The notes under the pieces are model-generated. The model searched no databases, was not told where the DNA came from, and saw only the letters and a program-made list of their open reading frames with translations. This document shows positions 21,137-32,000 of a stretch of 64,000 bases of DNA, piece after piece. Positions within the stretch are counted from its first letter, which is position 1; every line of letters begins with the position of its first letter. The position numbers and the translations under genes were made by a program. The DNA lies in assembly GCF_000003815.2 (NCBI RefSeq), contig NC_049984.1, positions 17,900,439 through 17,964,438 of the forward strand. Reading direction: 5' to 3'. This DNA is from Branchiostoma floridae. Taxonomy: Eukaryota > Chordata > Leptocardii > Amphioxiformes > Branchiostomatidae.

Positions 21137-23978
21137 TTACTGGGCTTCCTCTGTAAAAACAAAAGACAGAAGTTCTTGTTAGTGCAAGGTTCCTGCAAGA
21201 AGACTCGATGTCTTGCAGGGCTGGAAAAGCTTTTGAAAAATTACCTCTATTGGGCAAGTACATGGTCGTTTCCACTTATACAAACCAACTTTTCACTGGC
21301 CAGAAATTACGGGCGCCTGAAAAGTTTCTAAGCAGGCTGGGATCAGAGAAAAGAGAAATATAGAGATGTTCCCGGTGGTTTGTCTTCATGGTTTTCGCAG
21401 TGGTCGTTTCACCGCGAACTTAAAACCACCGCGAACATTTTCCCATTACAGTATGTGACTACAGTCTATGGCCCTACTGCAAACTTAAAACCACTGCGAA
21501 CACTCTATTTTCCCGCTACCGCGAAAGTAAATCCCTGCGAGCATTCATTTCATTTATTTCATTTTACCAGGGTTACATCACTCTGGACTCCCTGGACACA
21601 TATGGAAACAGACACCATACAATACTTGGGAACTACACTGTCACATAATTTAGGAATAAGAAAACAACTTGAAAGTCCTGCCAACAGTATTACCGAATCA
21701 GTCTGTTTTTAAATGCATTTACAGTATGTTCTCAGTGGCACGTACTTAGTGGTTTGCCAGCCTCCCATTTGAGTTTGCTGAGGTGTTGAGCCTCTCTCTT
21801 CATGGCGGAGTCCTGCAGTTCTGGCTTCAGCACACGTCTCAGCAGCCGGGCACAGATCCCCGAATACTGCAGGTAGCTGGAGGTGGAGAAACAGGAAACA
21901 AAATGAGAAATACATCGCCATCATTTCAGGCAAGTCACCCGGACTAAATCTATACTTTCTCTTCAAGAATAAGACTGCCAAACTTTCATTGTTTTATTTT
22001 TTTGTGATCCACAGCTTGTACCCTGACACTTTGGTTAAATTAGCTGGCGTGACTGTAACTGTACCTCTCTGCCCTCTTATGGTGGCAGGCAGGTACTTAT
22101 GGCAGGTAGTATCAGGCCTCAAACTTAACTTTTTTCCCTACTGTCCCGCATTGTCCCAAAAATAAATTTCAACTGTCCCGAAGTGAGGATGGACTGTCCC
22201 AACCCTATTTTCAGAAATTATGTATTACAACAACTGTAAGTCAGAGTACGCACGCCTGACAACCGCGGGGCAGGCTTTTAGCTAGGAATTTTTTTAGGGT
22301 GTATATCTGTAATGTGTTGTACTTTCCGCACTGCGCGGCAGAGCCGCGCGATGAGCGCCGAAGGCGCGAGCATTGTAGGGGGGTCCAGGGGTATCTTCCC
22401 CCGGAAAATTTTGAAATTTAAAGCCTCTGAAATGCTATTTCCTGCATTTTGAAGTAGAATATAGCCAAATTTTTGTCTTTGCTGCAAAACTACTTTTGTC
22501 CTGAGAATGGGAGGTATGTGTTCTTGATTTGAGGTGGGTATGGCTTAAAGAATACATGAGGTAATTTTCAAGTAATATAACACTGATTCCTTACAATATA
22601 ATGTTTCATGAGTTAATACATACAATCAGGGAGAGTAAATTAACATTACAGCTAAAGGTGAAACTTGACTGTTACATATATAACAACAGCAAGCTAAAGA
22701 AGTCTACAAGAAAATCTGCAAACCAACAGAGGAGAAAGTGTAGCCAGGACTGCCAGGTACATCTTATATTTCTTTTGTGTATCTACTCTGTTAAGAACAT
22801 AGCTGAAAATAAATGCACTGAAAAGTTACTTGCAGCCTGTAACATCACCGTAACGGTTGTAACTTTACACAGTACAGAAAAATGTGTACAAACATTTAAT
22901 TCATTGAAAATATATAGCAGAAAAGATGTGTTCCAAGGGCAAATTAAGCGAAATTTTCTCAACAAACAACATCCATTTATCAATATTTTAAAAATAAAGA
23001 CTGCAACAAAAGTAATATCTCAAGTTACCGTGAAAAAATCGCGACCTCCGTTCAACATTTTCTACGAATTCAGTGCCGACACCGCCCCCTCCCCAGTATG
23101 TCATCGTCACATTAGCTGTTATTTTTCTCACATTCCACCGACAAACAAGCAAAAAAAACCTCCAAAAAAATCCTATACATGTACTTATCACCAATGACTT
23201 CAGGCATTCGACGAGTTTTCGTAAACAAATCAAAGTTTTTACGCTTCCCTGCGTGATTTTTCCCGCGAAAACAGCGGGGATATCAGATATTCCACCAATA
23301 ATGGCCCCTGGGCGCGCTACGTCACGCCGAAATGGCCAATGGGGTGTGACTCTCGCGATTCGCGAGATGTGAGTGAGTGCAAGATTGCGCGAGACTTGAG
23401 GTAGAATCACCCAAAATGGCGGCTCGGTGCGCCGGAATCGGCGAATTTGAACTTCGAGCGAAGTTTCCGGGGGAAAATAAGGGCGTACCAAAGGCGTATA
23501 TCCAAAAAACAGGGCGTACATTTTGCCATTTTTTTAGCGAAGGCCGTACATTGTACGGCTGTACGCATTGCTAGCTAAAAGCCTGCGGCGCGGGGAGATC
23601 GGACATTCTGATCGTGATTCGTTTTCCTATTGTCCCAAANNNNNNNNNNNNNNNNNNNNNNNNNNNNNNNNNNNNNNNNNNNNNNNNNNNNNNNNNNNNN
23701 NNNNNNNNNNNNNNNNNNNNNNNNNNNNNNNNNNNNNNNNNNNNNNNNNNNNNNNNNNNNNNNNNNNNNNNNNNNNNNNNNNNNTAGAACATAGCAACGT
23801 TAAGCAGCCGGCAAAGCAAGTCTCACTGCTTGTGTGAAGTGAAGTTCGTAGCTGTTTGTAGAAACATTCAACATTTCCAAGTGCATGTGCCGGTAAAGAA
23901 AAGACCAAGAGAGGGTTGAAGCACACGGTAAATAAAGACCACCTACCTCATGCCGGCTTGTCTCCAATATGCCACCAT
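21137..23978 (-). CDS. ATP5F1E: ATP synthase F1 subunit epsilon, mitochondrial
   Basis: Three small exons join in phase: 23978-23947 (32 nt), 21876-21746 (131 nt) and 21150-21137 (14 nt with stop). They encode 58 residues. The protein starts MVAYWRQAGMSYLQYSGICA and continues through RRVLKPELQDSAMKRE to KLKWEAGKPLKEAQ. WRxAG-SY-xYS-ICA, a central LKxEL and a C-terminal W..GKP are the hallmarks of the eukaryotic F1 epsilon family, whose members are about 50-60 residues long. The protein is a stalk component of the F1 sector in the mitochondrial matrix, with no separate presequence expected. Junctions are AG|GTAGGT, CCTCCAG|C, CTAA|GTACGT and TTTTTACAG|AGG. The ATG context is AAGATGG. Intron 1 contains a 145-base assembly gap. 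The short exons make the gene easy to miss. It appears intact. Confidence 0.93.
21411..21545. repeat. Direct repeat ACCGCGAACTTAAAACCAC (MITE-like)
   Basis: ACCGCGAACTTAAAACCACC, then GCGAACATTTTCCC, at 21411-21444 recurs as ACTGCAAACTTAAAACCACT, then GCGAACACTCTATTTTCCC, at 21476-21514. Further GCGAAAGTAAATCCC-like pieces follow. It lies in intron 1... exon 3 side of ATP5F1E intron 2 (21151-21745) and has no coding capacity. Confidence 0.55.
22269..22285. repeat. Inverted dispersed repeat, copy in ATP5F1E intron 1 (left)
   Basis: GGCAGGCTTTTAGCTAG here is repeated in inverted orientation at 23571-23587. Both copies adjoin repeated CTGTCCC / GTCCCAAA phrases and a C-CCCCGGAAA-type segment, so two copies of one element lie head to head about 1.3 kb apart within the intron. 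Confidence 0.6.
23300..23430. promoter_or_regulatory. CGCG-box/YY1 promoter-like cluster inside ATP5F1E intron 1
   Basis: Contains the palindrome TCTCGCGATTCGCGAGA (23351-23367), a TACGTCA CRE-like site (about 23318), CCAAT (near 23335) and a CAAAATGGCGGCT YY1-like site (about 23413-23425). A short plus-strand open frame beginning at that ATG (MAARCAGIGEFEL) has no recognisable domain. This may be a separate promoter, or part of the adjacent repeat. Confidence 0.45.
23571..23587. repeat. Inverted dispersed repeat, copy in ATP5F1E intron 1 (right)
   Basis: CTAGCTAAAAGCCTGC is the reverse complement of the segment at 22269-22285. Similarity continues into the assembly gap through a GTCCCAAA phrase. 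Confidence 0.6.
23640..23784. other. Assembly gap (145 N)
   Basis: Unsequenced bases in ATP5F1E intron 1, beside the inverted repeat copy. They do not interrupt any coding exon. Confidence 0.99.
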
Positions 23979-23984
23979 CTTGAG

Positions 23985-24160
23985 GAACTTCTATTGTTTG
24001 AGGCGATGCAAAGAGTCGATGTAGTCTCTTTCCTTCGCTTTTACTTTCTGTCCCGTACGAAGACGCAGGAAACCCGCCCTGTCCTGGATCGAAAATCGGA
24101 CTGACGACCTTCACACAAACCAGTATGGCGGTCAGAGAGTGAACGTGACGGGCGGAAAAC
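23985..24160 (-). promoter_or_regulatory. Probable ATP5F1E 5'UTR and proximal promoter
   Basis: Immediately upstream of the ATG at 23978. The minus strand carries CGTCACGTTCAC (CRE/E-box-like) and GACCGCCATACTGG (YY1-like, near 24120-24135) in locally GC-rich sequence without a clear TATA box. The start site cannot be fixed from sequence alone. Confidence 0.4.
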
Positions 24161-25490
24161 GCAAACTATGGTAACCTTATCATGTACCTTTTATAGCAAA
24201 CTCATAACTTTTATTACAACAAAGAAATGTATAAATTTGACTGTTTTATGAATATCTATTGAAAAGTCTGATTTGTAAGATCGTAAGTTAGAGCGCACAA
24301 TGATAAACAACGGAAGAGTGGTTGCGTTTAGCTGCAGTCGTGGGCAGGTTGTTTGCTCTTCATCCGGGTTCTTTACCGTGGGTCTGGTGGTTCAAGATCG
24401 CCACCTGGCGAGTATATTGTAGTGTGCAGGATTTTACTTGCATTGCGAACACATTATTTTTTAGCACGCACAAGTTACGGCTGTACATATAAAATCAACT
24501 CATGAATTTCTACCGGACGACAGAGCTTGCCTCGACTGTCTTTCATGTCTACCTACCTACCTACCTACCTAGTCCCTTGACCTCCAGGTCTTTCATGTCA
24601 ATTTCCATAAATCAATGAAGAAATCAATGAAATTCTAAAGGGACCTCCTAAACTTCGAAATGGCAACAACACCATGATAGAATCTATGAACAATGTAATA
24701 ACTATTGAGTAAAATATAATGGAAGTGTTTCAAATACACGTAGCTTGTAATGATGCGATGCGGCTTCGGTAGAAGTCACGTTTTCAGCGAGTATATCGGA
24801 GCACTCCTACGAAGGATCCTTCAAAAACTAATTGGATCGAAAGCTTTTACCAAAATCGAATCACATTAACGTTAACAAGTTACTTGTGTCTCTTTTTCGA
24901 TCCCGAAAACCTCCTTGATGATGGAGGTAGAAAAGTTGGCACCTAACGGTCATTAATTAAAAAAAAATCCTTACATTTGAATCTTGGAGTATTGCGTTTA
25001 TGAACTTCAAGGGTACTAACGTTACCTTTCCCTGGGTTCAAAGGGCATGCTCTCAACTTACTTGTCAATGAGTGCAAAGCCATAGGCATGTCACGATTGT
25101 CACCCTTCATTTTTTTCACGTTCCAATACTGTACAGTATGTCATTTAGACCACAAGAAAGACGACTTAAGTGTGGTAGCAATCGCCAATTTTCCCATGTC
25201 GCACACAAACCATCCATCATCATCAACTTTCATAATATCCGAGTTGAAGTGCAGCTCGTTGCGTTTCCGTTAGGTGGCGTGCATAACACGTGCAGGCCAA
25301 CAGATGCCAGATGTCACTCCCACCCAATCTTCTCTCCATGGGAGGTGATGTACTGCTACCTTTGATTGCCTCTGTGCGACCCAGACGGTATAATAGAACC
25401 ATCAGACTCCCTCCTCATCAATTATTCAAATCCACTCCACCACGCACACACAAGAAAAAAGAAATATCCAGACTTCACAAAAGGTACATG
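24161..25490. other. Intergenic region, with a CTAC microsatellite at 24549-24571
   Basis: AT-rich sequence with a (CTAC)n tract of about six units near 24549. No gene can be supported. Confidence 0.4.
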
Positions 25491-25496
25491 GGTTTA
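25491..25496 (-). terminator. Candidate distal poly(A) signal of SALL
   Basis: Minus-strand AATAAA (in CAGAATAAACCC) followed by GU-rich TTTTGTGAAGTCTGG. It would give SALL a 3'UTR of about 3 kb. I found no better AATAAA closer to the stop at 28522, but an uncommon variant signal could be used instead. Confidence 0.3.
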
Positions 25497-28400
25497 TTCT
25501 GTTCCGTATGACAAAATATCTGCTTAGTCTACAGCACCTTACAAGTATGATCTCATGGAATGGTCTAAAGGTACAAATGGCAAATATCAAACACAGGCAT
25601 ATCCAAGTGACAGCCAAATACAAAAATAGCTCTTTCCCATTGATGACTGGAAATGCCAGGGTTACATTTGTCTTAATATGAGGTGACTACAAAATGTCTG
25701 GTATACACAGGGTTTTACACACTTCACTGTATATTTATACAATACGCTACTCCACTACGACTATGGACAAGGAAGCACACTGCTGTATGGAAGAAAATGA
25801 TTGCATTGGTAATTGCCAGCCCACTTAACATCCACATTCATGACTATAAAGCCATCCCATTTAGATGTTGCTGGCTTTTTAATCCCGCCTCATCCTGAAA
25901 AGTTAAAAATAGATATGGACCGTCAGATGAGCACATCCGCAGGCGACCGCTCGCTGGAAGGCCGATTCCTTTCCATCGCATCGATCGTCCAATCGATACT
26001 CTTAATCAGAAGGAAAGTTCTATCAAGAGCTCTGTACTCAAGTGTTGTATAAATCATACCGTGCGGCTTAATTGGTTAATGCGAACCATGGCGTCTCCGG
26101 GATGTGTCAATCCGACGGTCAGCGCGAGCGACTTTATCCAAGGCAGTGTCTACAGCTACCGCGCTTAATGACGAAAAAAAAAACATAAATACAAAATCTT
26201 ATATAGTATAACCAAAAACTTTCCATGTTGCTTTGCAAGAGCATGCTTCCAAATCAGTCGCCAAACCACACACGTACTTGACAGTTACAAACGTGTGAAT
26301 CGTATTAGATCACCAAACTCTTCCTTTGGTAAACCTGCTCTGCAAAACATCTTGGACTTTTGTCAGAAAATATTAAAGATAAAAAATACAACAAGCTACA
26401 AAAAAGTTCATAAAATGTCTCCACTAGAAATACAAGAAGTTTTTGTAACAACAAGTACACAACGATAAATTATTAATGATACAGACTAACACACATGGTT
26501 TATAGAAATGTACAAATGACGGTCGGACAGTTACATGACTGTGTACTGCAACACAATGACTGACCAACTGGACAGAGCCGTGGCTTCTAATGTCCAGGGT
26601 CTCTAACAACACAACTGCTTCCTAAGTGGAAAGTCTCGAGGACTGTATCTATCTGGTACGCACGAAGTGGTCTCATATTACAGGAAATAGGGGAGGGGGA
26701 TTCACAATCAGAGAGCAAATTATCTGAGAGCCGGCGCCCACTCTCCGGCATTTCTCTCATCACCTGCAAGTAATTGTTGAGCAGCAGGTGTGTCGACAAG
26801 TTCATTAAATACTTATCACGGGTATGAAGGGAACACATTTTCATTATGACGGACATGGGGACTTCTAGATAACAGATTCCGCACTTAATGGATACGATGG
26901 ACACAGGATGGAGATGAGAGTAACAACGAAAACGTGGCAGCGGATTTTTTTCCATTTCTCCCCGCCCTGCCGGGCGGGTCAGACATACAAGCAACAGACC
27001 AGCTGCTATGAGGTATCTCACTTACTGTACTGCTCTGTTCCAGGGAAGACATAGATCACAACAACTCGTAAGCCTCAGCTTTTACAACAAATGTGGCCAC
27101 TACCAACATACAATACGACTGGAGGTTATACCACGGGACGTTTGTGAGAAGTTGGAAAAAAGTTCTTCTGAAACAGTCAGGGACTTTTGCCTCCAACAAA
27201 AGCACCCTGACCCAGAAATATCCAAGCAAAAGGATAGCAGACATAATCTGAGTTGATGGCTTATGAATGAAACGATGTGAGAAGCTTCGAGTCAGTGATT
27301 TCATTTGGCAGACGGTTGTATTAATTGCCGACCAAGATGGCAGCACATTAGGGGGAGGTATTGACCAATCTATAAATTGATCCCATCAATAATGGTTTCT
27401 GGCACATCACGGCGCAGCAACAGTATCATCACATACTATAACTCCGGTAATTTCAGCAATCACGGGGCTCTGGCCTGTAGCCTGCGATGGGATTGCGAGC
27501 ATTTTGCCGATATCCCAATCAAAGGGAGTTCTTGCTAAATTAACTGTCCCCCCGTCTGCGAAAGGTGGGGTATACGCTCCAACGCAGCACTACCTATGAT
27601 ACAAGTACACGGGGCAGGGGTGACTAGCTTAATGGGGAATTACTGGGCTCACCAGCATATGCACCTACTCAGGAGGTTAATTATGAAAGCTGGGGAGGCC
27701 TGTCTACATGGGCTGAAGCTGAAGTAGGCTTTGGGGACACATTCACCTAGCCTTAGAGGTCAGGAATTATTAGTACTGCAAACCCCATATGCAGTGTTTC
27801 ATCAGTCATGTTACTGTGGCCAAAAGAGCCACTCGTCTTTTTAGGGCATTATTATTACAACAACATTTATCTAGTCAAACAAAATTCTCTACGCTCTACT
27901 CTAGACTAACATTCTGAAATGGTCACAGGTTAAACCATTGGTCAATCATTCTTATCATCTCAAGTATTGCCATAATTATATGCAGGCGCCTGGTTTAACT
28001 TATTGTAACATTTCATTCTAAAAACAATCTCTTAGCCGGTTATCCTTGCCTTATTACCTACAACAAAATAAAGTATTGTTGTTACGTCGACTAGCTCAAA
28101 GTATAACTTCGTCCTCTCGTAAAATATTGACTGCAATTTTACCACCCAGGTGGGCTCTGTTGATACGTGAAAATAAGAAACTACATATTCTTATCATAGC
28201 ATGATCTCTGCAACACACGTTGCCGTTTGAAATAAAATAAAAAGAACACGTGATAAGGAGCCTTGTTCTGGTTCCATATCCTTGCCATCTCTTGTCCCTT
28301 TTTGTTTCTGGAACACTAACTGCGGTATCGCTCATGCTCCCTCCTTGACACTCTCGCCATATAACAAGAAATATATTTCTCTTTTTATCAACTCGTATAG

Positions 28401-28521
28401 CTGGTCCCTCTACAGTCCGTTCCTACAGCCTACTTTGGTTCTTCCATCCCCTTTTCACAAAATGATTTTTTGTACTTTCTTTGTTCTATAAATGTATTTA
28501 TCAGTTCTATATACCTACAGG
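25497..28521 (-). other. Possible SALL 3'UTR / downstream region
   Basis: No coding exon can be supported. Open frames at 27021-26587 (minus, signal-peptide-like start but a GTG first codon) and 27008-27256 (plus) have no recognisable domains. Confidence 0.3.
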
Positions 28522-29024
28522 TCACGCTTTAACATTGTTCATATCGGTGTGGGTTTTTAGATGCAACTCGAGCGCTGTCGCCGACGAACAGACCTCGTTA
28601 CAGACGTTACACGTGGTCTTCCACACCCAGTTGTTGTGTCTGTCGTTCCCGTTCATCTCCGCGGGGCTCTTCTTGATGCCGTCGGTATCGTTGTTGTTGT
28701 ACAGGCCGTGATCGGCGCCGGTGAACTTCGGGAAGGAGTTCATCATGCTGCTGTGACTCTGGATGACCGGGATCTCATTGGCCTTCGGCATGGAGGCGAT
28801 GCCGTTGCTCAGCGCGCCAGGAAACGGGAAGAAGTGCTCGGGACCCAGCGGGGCGTGGCCAAACAGCTCGTTGGCCTTGGACACCAGGCTGAAGGGCATC
28901 TCGACGGAGAGGCGCCTCCCGCGCCGACCGGCGGAGTTCCACATGTGGGTGCCCATGTGCACCTTCAGGTTCCCCTTGGTGGTGAAGGCCTTCTTGCACA
29001 CGTGACACTGATACGGCTTGTCAC
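28522..29024 (-). CDS. Sall: SALL exon 4 (last paired finger, C-terminus with extra finger)
   Basis: Acceptor TTTTTCCAG|GTGACAAG continues the linker as G-DKPYQ, then [21 protein letters not shown] and the SALL-typical [13 protein letters not shown] segment. ALSNGIA and KANEIPVIQ are also recognisable SALL C-terminal motifs. A final C2H2 finger, CNVCNEVC...LELHLKTH, lies just before the TGA stop. Confidence 0.95.
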
Positions 29025-32000
29025 CTGGAAAAACACAAAATAATGTTTAAAAATCTAACGGTTATGAAGAAAAGACAGTGATAACCATCTATTGTGTGTA
29101 CAGGGCAAACTTAGATAAAGGTGGTGGGGTCAAAACTTGGCCAAAAACAAGAAAATATTTGACAGACATTTCACAATACCGGTAATTGTCAAGGTGGTTC
29201 AGTGCCATTTTCCCATTGTCTAGGGAGAGCCCTGAGTCTGTCTACCATTTTATGCCAACAGGAGGAGTTAACAATTAAGGTTTGGTTGGTGGTTTCTCCC
29301 CACTGTTAGACCATCACTACTGTTTTTAATTCTCCCACAAGCCACAGAAATCGCTTGTAATTGATCAGCAGTCAAGATCCGCAATGCCACCACATAGCAA
29401 GCCGCACATAAAATCCCAAACACCGGGCGCCCCAAGTGCACAAGTAAATCAATGGTTTTCCACCATGTTTTACTAACAGATAGAACACTTAGCACAACTG
29501 CTACAGCCCCGAATGTTTCTCCAATGGTAACTGAATTGTCTGAATTCGTTCTTCAAACGAAAGATGGGCATTTGTTGAAGTGTTAATGGAATTAACGCAG
29601 CCAAATTGGCCGCGCGGGTTGTAGATTACACGTTAGCCTCTCGTGTAGTGCAATGTCCCTAAAACGTCATTATAGGAAGAACGTATTCTTGTACAAGACA
29701 AGGAGGTAAAACAGCACTGTGAAAATTTGGTTATCACTAGCAGAGACTTAAACTGATCTTTTGAGCATTCACTTGTCAAAAGGTTATTATATAGAAATTG
29801 CTCCTTTGTTCACATGTTTTAAGCTTATGTTTTTAAGAGCTCCCTAGTCACAGTACTTGTAATATCCAAATGCATTTTGAAGAGTTTTTTTGACAAGATA
29901 TTACCGGGAGCGACCATCTGAATGTTCCCAAGCATGCAACCTGTCGGACGTGTTAAGGCGCAACCTGTCGGACGTGTTTAGGCGCTTGAAATCAGGAGGA
30001 TGGAAAAAAATTGATCCTTTTTGACTTAATGGTGTTTTATGACAAAATTATGTGAACCACATGACCACCGTTTTAATGAGTCGGAAACGATGACTCATGT
30101 CTCAGCTGGGGAACAGAGAAAGGCACTCAGTCCTTTTGTTGTCTTGTCACGTCTGCTCTTTTTCACATGACAGTTCTTAAAAACTCTCCATGCAGCTTAA
30201 ACTTGGACAGAAAGTTGATCTTAGTTAAGCTTTTCCCTGACAGCTGAAACGATGCAATAGACAAACTCACTGTCTTTTTGTCTCGATGACTAAATATAGC
30301 AAAGTCTATCACCCATGAGGTATTCCAAAACACAGGTCCCTAAGAATATTAGAGTACAGAGGTGCGATTGTTGTCTGAAACGGAATATGTCTCATCTTGC
30401 AATGTTTACTTACGCTTCAGTACACAGACAGCACTTCAAATATTCCTCAACTCTTATCAATTCATCACCTGTACAGCGTAACATTTCTGAGCAGAAAAAT
30501 TACAGTCAAGGTGGTTTCTTTTGATTTCTAGAGTTAATAGCTGCTTGAATTGAACCTAAAACTTGGACCCTAGATCCTAAGGCACTGTCCCAAAATGTAG
30601 TCTACAATTTTCATATCAGCAACCTTGGATTATTTGGTCACATTGTGCCAGAGGGGAAATTTTAGTTCTGCCTGACAAAGCTACAAGGCTAAACTAATTA
30701 TATCTATCATATCAGGACACCTGTGAAGTAATACACAAAGGAGAGCCACAACAAAGTACCCATTAGAAGTCAAAGGACAGACAAGACCTTGTGACACAAC
30801 AGGCCATATGGTCACTGTTTGAATAAAGTCCGCCGGTAGGCCCCACCTCACACTACTTTGTTATGCACCATTTAACTGCCGCCACTTAAAATATTTTTAC
30901 ATTTATGCATCAGTATATCAACTGCCTCTGTGTCTTTGCACTTTTGCACAATTGACAGACCATCCCAGTCATGGAATGCAGGGCTCTCTGCTGTCTGTCA
31001 GAGTCAGACTTTTCTGCTTCAGATGGAAAAAATAATTTCAAATGGGACAAACATCATAACAAACATTTTCTGTCTTCAACAGTGCTACAAGACTTTTGCA
31101 AAATTAAGATGGAGTTGTTTGAACTTTGTCCCTCGGAATTTGGGAGTTTCAGTGCATTAAGAAGTTCAAAATTTCTGGTGCAGACCTTGGTCCAGCAAAA
31201 TGAGAAGACTTTTGAGCTGGACACAGCCATGACGGACTTGACATTTTTGGAAGCATTACCATGAACTCTCTAAAAAGGATGACATTTTGTGCTCTGACAG
31301 GCCCCAAAGAAGGTTGGTCAAAACACGTTGCAATTAATTTTGACATATATGAATGACCTTTGATTTGACGCATTAAAACAGGAATGTGCCCAAGGCAAGT
31401 ACTGAAATCTTCCAGCGAAAACAAGATAACGTCATTCATAACCTTTGGGGGAAACTGTCTTGTGAATTTGCCGTCATCTGCTTTTGTGACAATTGTCTAA
31501 TTCAAAATCATTTCAACGACATACTTTTTTTATATGCATCACTCATTTTCCTCCGTCAAAAACAAGAGTTCAAGGTGCACTGGTGTTAGGCTACTTTTGG
31601 AATAAACAAATACAGAGAATATGAACCAGTCCAGGGTTGACAATGACAGCAGAAATACCCGTACAGCTCTAATTTCAACCGTATACACATGTCGGGGCTC
31701 AAAATACTGGATGAATGTGCACCCAGGCGCATCCAAAATTGGAGCTGTGCACCCAAACATTTTCTTAGGTTTATGTATGTAAAAATTTCAAAGTATACTA
31801 GTATACAACATATTCTTGATATTTAGGTTAGAAAGATGATAGAAATGTCTGTCATGGTACTTGATAGCTTGTAACTAAGAATTTGATAGCTTGTAACTAA
31901 GTTTTATTGTTAGGTTGTTACTTAAATCTAAGTGGTGCAACCAAAAATTTTAGCGAACCCAATTTTTTAAGCTGGGTGCACCAGTGCACCTAATCCCAAA

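Noticed and set aside
23415-23574. Plus-strand frame starting ATGGCGGCTCGG
   Set aside because: The ATG is part of a YY1-like site and the frame runs into repeat sequence. No domain.
26587-27021. Signal-peptide-like 144-codon minus-strand frame
   Set aside because: The first codon is GTG and sits in a donor-like GTAAGTG context. No domain is visible, so it is likely chance.
27008-27256. Plus-strand frame after an acceptor-like CTGTTCCAG
   Set aside because: No recognisable protein family and no matching neighbouring exons.
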